Shown: positions 32,739-40,910 of the stretch, in pieces
How positions within the stretch are numbered: position 1 is the first letter of the stretch
How the letters are laid out: each line of letters begins with the position of its first letter
Assembly: GCA_034436755.1 (NCBI GenBank)
Contig: DAOTVB010000152.1
Span: forward strand, 1-64,000
From: CAKZQX01 sp034436755
GTDB lineage: Bacteria > Chloroflexota > Chloroflexia > Chloroflexales > Chloroflexaceae
Reading direction: 5' to 3'
DNA: 64,000 bases
The notes under the pieces: model-generated
The model's input: only the letters and a program-made list of their open reading frames with translations
Database searches by the model: none
Told to the model about the DNA's origin: nothing
Position numbers and translations under genes: made by a program

Positions 32739-33671
32739 ATGGACCTCCGTCATGAAGGGCCGGTTGTCGCGCCATCGGCGTCGCAAGGCTCATCATCTAT
32801 GTTCAACATTGGGATACTCCTGCGCCGCACCATCACGCTGATGAAGCCCGTCACCTGGTTCGCTGCATCGTGGGCCTTCCTGTGTGGTGCTGTTGCCAGT
32901 GGCGCGGTGGCCTGGTCCTTCGACTCAGTCGGCCGCCTGCTGCTTGGTGTCATTATGGCCGGTCCCATCCTGTGCGGCCTCTCCCAGATCGTTAATGATT
33001 ATTGCGATCGTGAAGTTGATGCGATTAACGAGCCGCATCGCCTGATCCCGTCTGGTCTGGTCAGTATGCGCCATATCTGGATCATCACGCTGCTGTTGAC
33101 CTGGCTCGGCAGTATGATTGCGCTCTGGCTGGGGCCGGAAGTTGCGCTCTTTGTCGGCATCGGGTTCCTCTTTGCCGTCTCCTACAGCATGAAGCCCTTC
33201 CGGGCCAAGCGCAACGGCTGGATCGGTAATGCGCTGGTCTCCTTCTCCTACGAAGGATTGGCATGGGTTGCTGGGCATGCGGCCCTCGCCGCGTTAAGCT
33301 GGCAGAGCGCGCTGCTGGCGTTCTTCTACTCGCTTGGCGCGCATGGTATTATGACTGTCAACGACTTCAAGAGTATTGAGGGTGATACGCGGATGGGTAT
33401 TCGCAGCATTCCCGTGCAGTATGGCAAGCAGAAAGCTGCCTGGATGGTTGTGTTTACCATGGCACTGGCCCAGATTGCAGTTATTATTGCCCTGTTCCTG
33501 TGGGGCAATCCAGTTGCCGCCGGTGTGGTGCTGACGCTGCTGCTGGTGCAGATTGTGCCCTTTGTGCGCTTCATTCGTGATCCGGAGAATAATGCGGTCT
33601 TCTTTAACGCAACGGCGATTATGCTGTTTGTGTGGGGGATGCTGGCCGCAGCGATTGGTCTGGCTGGATAA
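32739..33671 (+). CDS. bchG: Bacteriochlorophyll synthase
   Basis: ATG 32739 follows GGAGGGTCGCTG. The 310-residue product is a UbiA-superfamily prenyltransferase with about nine membrane helices. The first prenyl-diphosphate motif is SQIVNDYCDREVDAINEPHR and the second NDFKSIEGDTRMGIRSIPVQ, both diagnostic of chlorophyll/bacteriochlorophyll synthases. It esterifies bacteriochlorophyllide with a C20 or related alcohol. bchP starts 11 bases after its stop, so the two are coupled. The genes upstream and downstream (pufC, bchP) match this assignment. Confidence 0.95.
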   Translation: MDLRHEGPVVAPSASQGSSSMFNIGILLRRTITLMKPVTWFAASWAFLCGAVASGAVAWSFDSVGRLLLGVIMAGPILCGLSQIVNDYCDREVDAINEPHRLIPSGLVSMRHIWIITLLLTWLGSMIALWLGPEVALFVGIGFLFAVSYSMKPFRAKRNGWIGNALVSFSYEGLAWVAGHAALAALSWQSALLAFFYSLGAHGIMTVNDFKSIEGDTRMGIRSIPVQYGKQKAAWMVVFTMALAQIAVIIALFLWGNPVAAGVVLTLLLVQIVPFVRFIRDPENNAVFFNATAIMLFVWGMLAAAIGLAG

Positions 33672-33682
33672 AGGAGGGTAGC

Positions 33683-34912
33683 ATGGCTCAACGTGTGCTG
33701 GTTGTAGGTGCTTCGGTCGGGGGCGCGACTGCGGCGACGACGCTCCGCGCAGCGGGGATCGAAACCATTATGCTGGAACGCGAACTGGTCAAGGCGAAAC
33801 CCTGTGGGGGCGCTGTGCCGCCGGCCGCCTTTCACGAGTTTGATATCCCGCAGCACCTGATCGACCGCAAGATCCATAACTGCCTGATTGTCTCGCCCAG
33901 TGATCAGCAAACCTCTGTTCCGGTTGCCGGTAGTGTTCCAACTGAGGATGACTATGTGGCAATGGTACGGCGTGAGATTTTTGATCACTTTCTGCGGGAT
34001 CGGGCACAGGAGCAGGGCGCAACGTTGATCCATGGTACGCTGACCGGCCTGCAGGTTGAGCCGTCCGGGGTGGTGGCAACCTACCACGATCCGGCGGGCC
34101 AGACGCATACGCTGGAGGCGGATGTGGTGATCGGGGCCGATGGAGCCTATTCGCCAACGGCGAAGTTCCTGGGCTTGGCACCTACGCCACGCGCGGTCGC
34201 CATTCAGGAGCGGATCGCGCTGCCGGAAGATAAGCTGGCCCGCTGGGAGGATACCGCCGATCTCTACCTGGGGCATGAGGTCAGTCCCGATCTCTATGCC
34301 TGGGCTTTTCCCAAGCATGACCATATCACGGTCGGGGTGGGCGCGGGTCATGGTCACACAAAGGTCGTCAAGCAGTGCCTGGCAAATCTCAAGGTTCGCC
34401 TGGGAAGCGCGCTTGACGGTGGGCAGGTGATCCTGCGCGAAGCGCATGCGCTCCCGATGAACCCGCGCAAGCATATGGCCTTTGAGCGGGCCATGCTGAT
34501 TGGCGATGCCGCCGGGTTGGTGGTACATACCTCGGGCGAGGGCATCTACTGGGCGATGAAGAGCGGTGAGATGGCCGCGCAGGTGCTGGCCGAGTGTCTG
34601 GATGTTCCCAGCGCGCAGAATCTGCAAGCCTACGAGCAGCGCTGGTGGAAGCAGTATGGCAGCATGTACACCTTCCTGCGCTGGCTTCAGTCCTGGGGCT
34701 ATGGCAACGAACGCCAGATGGAAGTCTTTACCGAGATGTGTCGCAACAAGGATGTACAGCGCCTCACCTTCGACAGCTACATGCACAAGCAGATGGTTCC
34801 GGCTCCCTGGATGGCTCAGCTTGGTATGACCCGCGACATCCTGGTGAGCCAGGTGCGGAACTACCTGCGGCGGCGACCATCGGCCCGGCGGGATATGGTT
34901 CCGGTTTCGTAG
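33683..34912 (+). CDS. bchP: Geranylgeranyl (bacteriochlorophyll) reductase
   Basis: ATG 33683 follows AAGGAGGG; a frame opening at 33632 lies inside bchG. The 409-residue flavoprotein has the N-terminal dinucleotide fold RVLVVGASVGGATAATTLRA, then ELVKAKPCGGAVPPAAF (the PCGGA motif typical of BchP/ChlP), VVIGADGAYSPTAKFLG and AMLIGDAAGLVVHTSGEGIY. It reduces the geranylgeranyl chain towards phytyl on the pigment or its precursor. A strong terminator lies 110 bases after the stop. It is probably the last gene of the pufC-bchG-bchP unit. Confidence 0.95.
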   Translation: MAQRVLVVGASVGGATAATTLRAAGIETIMLERELVKAKPCGGAVPPAAFHEFDIPQHLIDRKIHNCLIVSPSDQQTSVPVAGSVPTEDDYVAMVRREIFDHFLRDRAQEQGATLIHGTLTGLQVEPSGVVATYHDPAGQTHTLEADVVIGADGAYSPTAKFLGLAPTPRAVAIQERIALPEDKLARWEDTADLYLGHEVSPDLYAWAFPKHDHITVGVGAGHGHTKVVKQCLANLKVRLGSALDGGQVILREAHALPMNPRKHMAFERAMLIGDAAGLVVHTSGEGIYWAMKSGEMAAQVLAECLDVPSAQNLQAYEQRWWKQYGSMYTFLRWLQSWGYGNERQMEVFTEMCRNKDVQRLTFDSYMHKQMVPAPWMAQLGMTRDILVSQVRNYLRRRPSARRDMVPVS

Positions 34913-34990
34913 GGTCAAGGGTTAACGGTTAGGGGTTAACGGTTAGGGGTTAACGGTTAGGGGTTAACGGTTAGGGGTTAACGGTTAAAC
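34913..34990. repeat. Tandem repeat of ggttaacggttagg
   Basis: About five copies of a 14-base unit (gttaacggttaggg), each internally built from the word cggtta/ggggtta, directly after the bchP stop. Non-coding; units too short and contiguous to be CRISPR. Confidence 0.9.
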
Positions 34991-35023
34991 GTTAGATCAT
35001 TCTTGGCAACTGTTAGACAGATG

Positions 35024-35058
35024 AACCGGCTGGGAGATAGTCTCCCGGCCGGTTTTTT
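35024..35058 (+). terminator. Rho-independent terminator after bchP
   Basis: Arms aaccggctgggaga and tctcccggccggtt (one mismatch) with a three-base loop, followed by six T on the plus strand. It abuts the stop codon of the convergent MFS gene, whose transcript would also read the hairpin but without a T-run. Confidence 0.85.
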
Positions 35059-36347
35059 CACGCCTCACGCCTCCTTCCCTGCCGAAAGCGCATGATAAAG
35101 ACCAGCAGACTCAGCAGCAGTAGCAGTTCTCCGACCAGACCATATGTCGTCGCAATGCCAACGCCATCGATCAGCGGCTGGCTGACGATTGGCGACAGGA
35201 ACTGCCCCAGAAAGACCGCCGTGGTAAACCCGCCCAGCGCGCGCCCTCGCAGGGCGGCCGGCGTCTGGTTTGCCAGCCAGACATTCAGATTCGGCATAAG
35301 TAACCCGATGCCAAAGCCGCCGATGGGCAGTCCAAGCATAATCAGAGGCCAGCCTTCCGCCAGGCTGACCAGTTGGTAGCCGATGCCGGTCAGGGCGAAG
35401 GCCAGAATAATCACCGTGATCCGGTGAAACCGCGCATCAAACCAGCCGAACAGCGCCGCCGCCAGCGCAAAAAAGAGCGCCATCTCGCCGACGATCAGTC
35501 CGCTCTGGGTTGCCGTTGCGCTGGTCAGTGTCTGCAGGTAAAAGGGCAACTGCACCGGAACAAGGTAAAAGATGATATGCATCATAACGACGGTGGGATA
35601 GATCACGGCCATCAGGCGGAGCGGGGCGCGTTCCGGGGGGGCTGCATGCCGGGCCGGTTGTTCCTGGGCATAGCGCCGGGCTTCGGCAACACAATCACCC
35701 GGATCGTATAGCGGTTCCGGGATCGGATCTTCCGGGAGATCGCACTGCGGCTCGTAGAGCCGGGTGATGATAAAGGGCAAAACCAGGAACGAGACGAGAT
35801 AGATCAGAAATGGTGCCCGCCAACTGACGTCCGCCAGCAATCCCCCGAGCGAGAGAAAGAGAGTTCCCCCAAACCCCATAAACGCCGCCTGTAGTCCCAG
35901 GAACTGCGCGCGCCGGTTGCCGATATAGTAGTCGGCAATCAGTGTAGTGACACTGGTCATCACGCCGGCAACGGCCAGCCCCAGGAAGGCCCGCCCGATC
36001 AGCAGGGTTGTCAGCGAGTCGGCGAACAGGCCCGATCCGCCCGCCAGCCCGTAGACGACCGCCGCCACGACGAGCAGCCGTTTGCGCCCCAGGGTATCCA
36101 CAATGTACCCGGTGATGGGCGCGCCGATCACAATAAACAGCGCCGGTAGCGTCAGGACCAGCCGCACCCAGAAGGCCACGTTGTCCACATCCGCAAAGAC
36201 CGCCTGCATGGTCGGCAGGGCCGGAGCAATGGTGGCGCCGGCCATCACCGTGAGCATGCTCGTCGCCAGCAGGGTTCCTCTCAGCACGATGCCATCGGCG
36301 GTATGTGCGGGGCGCAGCGTGGCGACATGGTTTGTATTCTCGATCAT
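35058..36347 (-). CDS. MFS transporter
   Basis: ATG 36347 (MIENTNHVATL) follows AGGAGGAAC. The 429-residue product has 12 predicted helices in two sets of six with a central cytoplasmic loop rich in Pro and acidic residues (PQCDLPEDPIPEPLYDPGDC). The conserved loop after helix 2 reads GYIVDTLGRKRLLVVAAV, and IGRAFLGLAVAGVM in helix 4 and GLLADVSWRAPFLIYLV fit drug:H+ antiporter-type (12-TM) exporters. It is not of the PucC/BCH2 light-harvesting assembly branch as far as I can see, although it lies beside the puf/bch genes. Substrate unknown. Confidence 0.87.
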   Translation of the reverse strand: MIENTNHVATLRPAHTADGIVLRGTLLATSMLTVMAGATIAPALPTMQAVFADVDNVAFWVRLVLTLPALFIVIGAPITGYIVDTLGRKRLLVVAAVVYGLAGGSGLFADSLTTLLIGRAFLGLAVAGVMTSVTTLIADYYIGNRRAQFLGLQAAFMGFGGTLFLSLGGLLADVSWRAPFLIYLVSFLVLPFIITRLYEPQCDLPEDPIPEPLYDPGDCVAEARRYAQEQPARHAAPPERAPLRLMAVIYPTVVMMHIIFYLVPVQLPFYLQTLTSATATQSGLIVGEMALFFALAAALFGWFDARFHRITVIILAFALTGIGYQLVSLAEGWPLIMLGLPIGGFGIGLLMPNLNVWLANQTPAALRGRALGGFTTAVFLGQFLSPIVSQPLIDGVGIATTYGLVGELLLLLSLLVFIMRFRQGRRREA

Positions 36348-36697
36348 GTTCCTCCTTGTGCAGCGCAATGCATAGCAGGCGACGAGCTTATGCGAGTAGA
36401 ACGTGTATTGAATTCTACCAGACTATATCACACGCGTCACCTGTCTTACATTCCGGCTCACACGGTCTGGTGGCCGGCTCCGATGTCCGCGCCGTTGTTG
36501 TCATGGAAGTGGATGTTACACTGCTGTTGCGGGCCGGAACAAAAGCGCGTATCATGGCGCCGACTTGCTTTGTTCTATAAGTAGCTCGTGTTCTGTACCT
36601 CCGTGATCTGCCCGAAACGATTATCGATCCAGGTTCATTTGAAGAAGGCACAAAATCGGAGTGGTTTAACCATTTCTGGTTTGGCAATACGCTGACG

Positions 36698-37312
36698 ATG
36701 TGCGGGTTGAAGAAGCTGGACAGTGTGCAGTTCTGTGTTGAAGACTGTCTGGCGCGGAATGTGCCGGGTGACCTGATCGAGTGTGGCGTGTGGCGCGGGG
36801 GTGTGTCAATCCTGATGCGGGCGGTGCTTGCCGCGCATGGCGTCACTGAACGGGTGGTCTGGGTGGCCGACTCGTTCGAGGGTTTGCCCACGCCGCCGCC
36901 CGGTTCGCAGGATGAAGTTATGCATCAACTGCCCGCGTTGATTGACGCCAATCACTACGCGGTCGATCTGCCTACAGTCAAGGCGAACTTTCAACGGTAT
37001 GGCTTACTGGACGAGCAGGTGCGGTTCATGCCGGGCTGGTTTGCGGATACCCTGCCGAACGCGCCGATTGAGCAGATTGCGGTGCTGCGTGTCGATGGCG
37101 ACTACTATGAATCTACGCTGGATATTCTGACGAACCTCTACCCCCGCCTCGCGCCCGGTGGCTATATTATCCTGGACGATTGGGGGCTTCCGGTTTGCGG
37201 CGAAAAGCAGGCGGTCCTGGAGTATCGCGCCGCCCACGGCATCACCGCTGAGATTATCGAGGTGGACTGGCAATCGGCCTACTGGCGTAAGGGTTCGGGC
37301 GCGCGTGGTTGA
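36698..37312 (+). CDS. TylF/MycF-family O-methyltransferase, 5' end damaged
   Basis: The 204 residues from ATG 36698 match the TylF family: TMCGLKKLDSVQFCVEDCLA, VPGDLIECGVWRGGVSILMR (SAM motif), VVWVADSFEGLPTPPP, VLRVDGDYYESTLDILTNLY, LAPGGYIILDDWG with the metal-binding Asp residues. Family-like sequence continues upstream in the same frame to about 36590 (VLYLRDLPETIIDPG, SEWFNHFWFGNTLT), but no ATG, GTG or TTG occurs there before a TAA at 36578. So the real N-terminus seems to have been lost by mutation or rearrangement, or an unusual start is used. Native substrates of this family are sugars of natural products; the role here is unknown. No biosynthetic neighbours are present. Confidence 0.75.
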   Translation: MCGLKKLDSVQFCVEDCLARNVPGDLIECGVWRGGVSILMRAVLAAHGVTERVVWVADSFEGLPTPPPGSQDEVMHQLPALIDANHYAVDLPTVKANFQRYGLLDEQVRFMPGWFADTLPNAPIEQIAVLRVDGDYYESTLDILTNLYPRLAPGGYIILDDWGLPVCGEKQAVLEYRAAHGITAEIIEVDWQSAYWRKGSGARG

Positions 37313-37841
37313 GTTGGGTCGGGGAGGTTCTGAGCGAAGTTGTCACCTGCAGTACGTTACAGGCAGGGATTACCTACGCGCTGCGCCGGTAGTTCCCTGA
37401 CTCCCCGTAATTTCGGCACTCCATGCTCAGATTGCGACTATCACCTGGGAGTGAGCAATGCCACCCGGCAGGGGTAATGCAATAGTATTACCCTGTCCCA
37501 CGTTCAGCGCGACGTTTAATTGCCCGGAGCCAGACCACCCCCCTGCGACATTCTCTCAACCCACTGCGTATACAAAAGAGCGCGGCCCGTGTACGCTCTG
37601 TCGTACACGCGCAACCGTTCGTAACAGTCTGGTAATGATCTGGTTAGGCCGGTCTACTATCATTGAGAAGAGTGGTAGACTGACGCTCCTACCCTCCGCT
37701 GGAGCAGACATATGCATAGCACCTGGAACAACCGGTCCCACCGCTCAAATGGCCCAGACTGTCAGGATATTTTTCTGCGCGCATACTGTGCCGGTCGCTT
37801 TTCTCTCGTTCTGATACAACGTTATAGCCGAGGAGACCGTC
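37313..37841. other. Intergenic region, no gene seen
   Basis: No credible frame or repeat of the named families. One short hairpin (aggggtaat / attaccct, 37478-37499) is present. The region should contain the promoter of the four-gene operon starting at 37842, but I could not identify hexamers with confidence. Confidence 0.6.
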
Positions 37842-39761
37842 ATGAAATCCGCTGCCCTTCGTCTCAGTCTGCTGCTCTTCCTGCTGCTGACCCTGGTCGC
37901 CTGTACCGCCTCCGACGAGCCGCAGCCGCTCGTCAATCGGCGCGATGGCGATATTACAATCCTCAAGAATGGCGATATTGAGGTTGTCGAAACCTGGGAA
38001 GTGGCGTTTCCGGGAGCGACCTTTACGCGCGCCTTTCGGACGATTCCGCTACGCGAAGGCACCGCCGTCACTAACTGGCAGGTGTTTGAAGGTGAAGAGC
38101 GCTACCGGCAGAATAGCAGTCAGCGGAAGTATACCTTTGACATCCTTCAGGAAGACGACGCGGTAACGGTCAACTGGTACTACCCGCCGTCGATCAACCG
38201 GACGCGCACGTTTCAACTGCACTACACCATTCAGAATGCGCTCTTTGTCTACTCCGAAGGCGACCAGATCTTCTTGAAGTTTATTGAGGCCGATCGCGGC
38301 TACACCATCAACGCGTCCCGTGTCACCGTGCATCTGCCGCAGCGCTTCGCGGCCGAGCAACTCCTGGCCGAAACCTATCTCAACCGAAACCCTGGGCAGG
38401 GCGCGCGCATTATCGACGGGCAGACGGTGGAGTTCACTGGCGGCCCTTTCGCGCCGGGCGAGGAGTGGGAGATCCGGGCCCAGTTTCCTCAGGGCGCGGT
38501 CGCTACCAGCGTCCAGCCCTGGCAGGTGATGTACGATAACCAGCCGATGTACAACCTGATCTCGCTCTTCGCCGCGCTGGTTATCGGTATCGTCGGCTTT
38601 GCCGGGCTCTTCCTGCTCTGGGATATGTTTGGGCGGGATAAGCCGGTGGGCAAGGTGGCCCGCTACTACACCCGGCCACCGGACGACACCCCTCCCGGTA
38701 TGGTTGGCATCCTGATCGACGAGAGCGCCGACCTGCGCGACATTATCGCAACGATTATCGATCTGGCACGGCGCGGGTATATCCGCATTACCGAGTTGAC
38801 CGGGACCAGCATGCTGGGCTCGAACGATTTTGCGTTTGTGCGCACCGGCAAGGACGAAAGCACGCTACGGCCCTTTGAGCAGCGGATTATTCAGGTGGTT
38901 TTTGGTACGCTGGAAAAACAATTTGTTTCCAACCTGCGCGACAACTTCCATATTTCCATTCCGCATCTCAAGCAGTGCCTGTACGATGAGGCCATCCACA
39001 ATGGTTACTTCTCCCGCAACCCCCAGTCGGTGCGCCACTGGTTTGCCACGATTGGCGTGATTCTGGTTGCCATAACCGGGATTGGCGGCGCTGTGGGCTA
39101 CTACTTCCTGGCACCCTACGCGCCCTACTCGATCGTGGCTTTTATTACTGCCGGCCTTGTCGCGGTGGGGCTGCTGATCCTCAGCCCGTTTATGCCCAAG
39201 AAGACGGTGCGCGGCGCGACGGTGGTGGCGAAGTGGCAGGCCTTCAAGCGGTTCCTGCAACATATCGAGCGCTACACGCAGGTTGCTGATGCGCGCGATC
39301 AGTTCGATCTCTATCTGCCCTATGCCATCGCCTTTGGCATGGAACGGGGTCTGGTTGAGAAGTTTGCGCAAGTCAATACTCCTGCCCCAGACTGGTATGA
39401 TGCCGCTCCGTTTGTGCTGGGAGCCTATGCTGGGGCCCACATTGCCACAACTGATGGCGACGACTTTGATGGGGGGGTATTACCGACAGGTGACTCACTG
39501 CCCTCGCTGGACAATATGGCCCAGAACCTGGGCACGACCCTGGACGCCATCAGCATGGATTTCTTCAACATGCTGGATGCAACCGCCTCCGCCCTTACCA
39601 GTCAGGTCAGCGCATTTGATGCAGGTCTGGGCGAAGAGGGCCTCTTGGGCTGGATCGGTAGCGATGGCAACGACGATGGTGGGATCTTCGGCGGCGGCGG
39701 GTTTGGCGGTGGAGACTTTGGTGGCGGCGGGTTTGGCGGTGGCTCAAGCGGCTTTGGATAG
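37842..39761 (+). CDS. DUF2207 membrane lipoprotein with Gly-rich tail
   Basis: ATG 37842 follows GAGGAG. The 639-residue product has a lipoprotein-type signal (LVAC, Cys21), an extracytoplasmic DUF2207 domain (residues about 30-225: ITILKNGDIEVVETWEVAFP, FRTIPLREGTAV, TVNWYYPP), one membrane helix (LISLFAALVIGIVGFAGLFL), a cytoplasmic segment with a winged-helix-like region (LRDIIATIIDLARRGYIRIT), two further helices near 405-450, and a C-terminal GGGFGGGDFGGGGFGGGSS tail. This is the usual DUF2207 architecture. It leads a tight four-gene operon with Zn-ribbon, helical and SPFH proteins. The set recalls the YdjG-YdjH-YdjI group of Bacillus, in which membrane partners recruit an SPFH protein; this comparison is inference. 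Confidence 0.85.
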   Translation: MKSAALRLSLLLFLLLTLVACTASDEPQPLVNRRDGDITILKNGDIEVVETWEVAFPGATFTRAFRTIPLREGTAVTNWQVFEGEERYRQNSSQRKYTFDILQEDDAVTVNWYYPPSINRTRTFQLHYTIQNALFVYSEGDQIFLKFIEADRGYTINASRVTVHLPQRFAAEQLLAETYLNRNPGQGARIIDGQTVEFTGGPFAPGEEWEIRAQFPQGAVATSVQPWQVMYDNQPMYNLISLFAALVIGIVGFAGLFLLWDMFGRDKPVGKVARYYTRPPDDTPPGMVGILIDESADLRDIIATIIDLARRGYIRITELTGTSMLGSNDFAFVRTGKDESTLRPFEQRIIQVVFGTLEKQFVSNLRDNFHISIPHLKQCLYDEAIHNGYFSRNPQSVRHWFATIGVILVAITGIGGAVGYYFLAPYAPYSIVAFITAGLVAVGLLILSPFMPKKTVRGATVVAKWQAFKRFLQHIERYTQVADARDQFDLYLPYAIAFGMERGLVEKFAQVNTPAPDWYDAAPFVLGAYAGAHIATTDGDDFDGGVLPTGDSLPSLDNMAQNLGTTLDAISMDFFNMLDATASALTSQVSAFDAGLGEEGLLGWIGSDGNDDGGIFGGGGFGGGDFGGGGFGGGSSGFG

Positions 39762-39795
39762 GTCGCACCAGTGCATCTGCAAACAAGGAGGCGTC

Positions 39796-40374
39796 ATGGC
39801 TGGTAGCAAAATAGTCGGCATCATTTTTATGGCTATCGGTATCGTTATTGGTCTGCTGGTTACCATCTTCATCGGGACCAGTGTTGCTACGGGGGGCATT
39901 CAGACTGCCGGTGGCGCAGTCCTGGGCATCGGCGCATGCGGTGTTGTACCACTGCTGGCGTTTGGCGGTGTGGGGATGTTCCTGTTTGTGCGCGGGCGGG
40001 CTGAGGAAGCCGAGATGGTCGAGGTGCGCCGGCGCGAGCGGTTGCTGGGTATGATCCAGGCGCAGGGGCAGGTCTCGCTCAACAGCATGATGGTCGAGAT
40101 GAAAATGAACCGCGACCAGATCAAGCAGGCGATCTACGACCTGGTTCACCTGGGGCTGTTTGCGGGCTATATCGACTGGAGCAAGCAGACCTTCTACTCC
40201 CGCGATATGGCGCAGGTCGGGGATAACAAATGCCCCAACTGCGGTGGTGTCCGCGAACTGGTTGGTCAGGGCGTGGTGAAGTGCCCCTACTGCGGTGTTG
40301 AGTTGTTTATTCCCCCCGACGTTACGCAGACCGGTTCTGCCGCGACGTCGTCAATGTTTGGAGGGGGTGTCTGA
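39796..40374 (+). CDS. Two-helix membrane protein with winged-helix-like and zinc-ribbon regions
   Basis: ATG 39796 follows AAGGAG. The 192-residue product has two membrane helices (residues about 6-30 and 38-62), then a charged segment MVEVRRRERLLGMIQAQGQV followed by VEMKMNRDQIKQAIYDLVHL, which looks like a small winged helix, and a zinc ribbon CPNCGGVRE ... VKCPYCGVELFIPP (two CxxC pairs). The topology places the last two parts in the cytoplasm. Its stop overlaps the start of the next gene. The zinc ribbon plus membrane anchor resembles YdjG-type partners of SPFH proteins. I do not know its ligand. Confidence 0.75.
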   Translation: MAGSKIVGIIFMAIGIVIGLLVTIFIGTSVATGGIQTAGGAVLGIGACGVVPLLAFGGVGMFLFVRGRAEEAEMVEVRRRERLLGMIQAQGQVSLNSMMVEMKMNRDQIKQAIYDLVHLGLFAGYIDWSKQTFYSRDMAQVGDNKCPNCGGVRELVGQGVVKCPYCGVELFIPPDVTQTGSAATSSMFGGGV

Positions 40375-40871
40375 TGGAAGCAGAGGGTCGTCTGTCACGG
40401 CTGATCCGACTCATTCCGGGTTATGCCGGGTACCGAACGCGGGAGGATCGGCGCGATGCCGACAAGCAGGTGCGTATGCATCTGGCCCGGCAGTATGCCG
40501 CCGAGCGGGAGAACCTGACCAGCCTGGCGCAGCAACTGGTTGCCAACCGGCGGCTCGATCTGGTCGGGCGGTTGGAGCCAATCGAGCAGATGCTGAACCT
40601 CTTTATCTCCCGCCTGGAGTATGCCCCGCGTGGCTATGCGGGCTGGTTCAATGCGAACCGGCTCAGCGAGACCGATCTGGATAAGCTCTACGAGTTTGAC
40701 GCGAAGCTGGCGGATGGTATTCCGCTGCTGCGCGAGCAGATTAACTTCGTGGCGGCGGAGTGTACCGTTGATGCGGACTGCAACGAGGCGCTAACCGCAC
40801 TCCGCAACTTTGTAGACAACCTGAATACCGAGTTTGATACCCGCCAGACATTTCTGGTAGCGAATAAGTAA
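40374..40871 (+). CDS. Helical cytoplasmic protein of unknown function in the SPFH operon
   Basis: ATG 40374 overlaps the preceding stop (TGATG arrangement), so translation is probably coupled. The 165-residue product is almost entirely helical and charged, with no signal or membrane helix. It starts with LSRLIRLIPGYAGYRTREDR followed by RDADKQVRMHLARQYAAERE, a pattern I have seen only in proteins accompanying SPFH genes. A short VECTVDADC-like segment (AAECTVDADCNEAL) contains two cysteines. Forty bases separate it from the SPFH gene. Likely a soluble partner of the membrane assembly; no enzymatic motif. Confidence 0.7.
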   Translation: MEAEGRLSRLIRLIPGYAGYRTREDRRDADKQVRMHLARQYAAERENLTSLAQQLVANRRLDLVGRLEPIEQMLNLFISRLEYAPRGYAGWFNANRLSETDLDKLYEFDAKLADGIPLLREQINFVAAECTVDADCNEALTALRNFVDNLNTEFDTRQTFLVANK

Positions 40872-40910
40872 GTCGAAACGCCAAGATAATCGCAATACCG
40901 GAGGATCATC

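Noticed and set aside
31372..34918. Very long minus-strand frames opposite pufC (474 codons) and opposite bchG/bchP (530 codons)
   Set aside because: Shadow frames from GC-rich codon bias; the plus-strand genes carry heme, prenyltransferase and flavin motifs, while the shadows have none.
34913..34990. Possible CRISPR-like array
   Set aside because: Units of 14 bases are contiguous with no spacers; it is a simple tandem repeat.
35058..36347. MFS gene as a PucC/BCH2-type light-harvesting assembly factor
   Set aside because: It is adjacent to puf/bch, but sequence motifs (GYIVDTLGRKR loop, large acidic loop) fit general drug-type exporters, and it is convergent with bchP rather than in the same unit.
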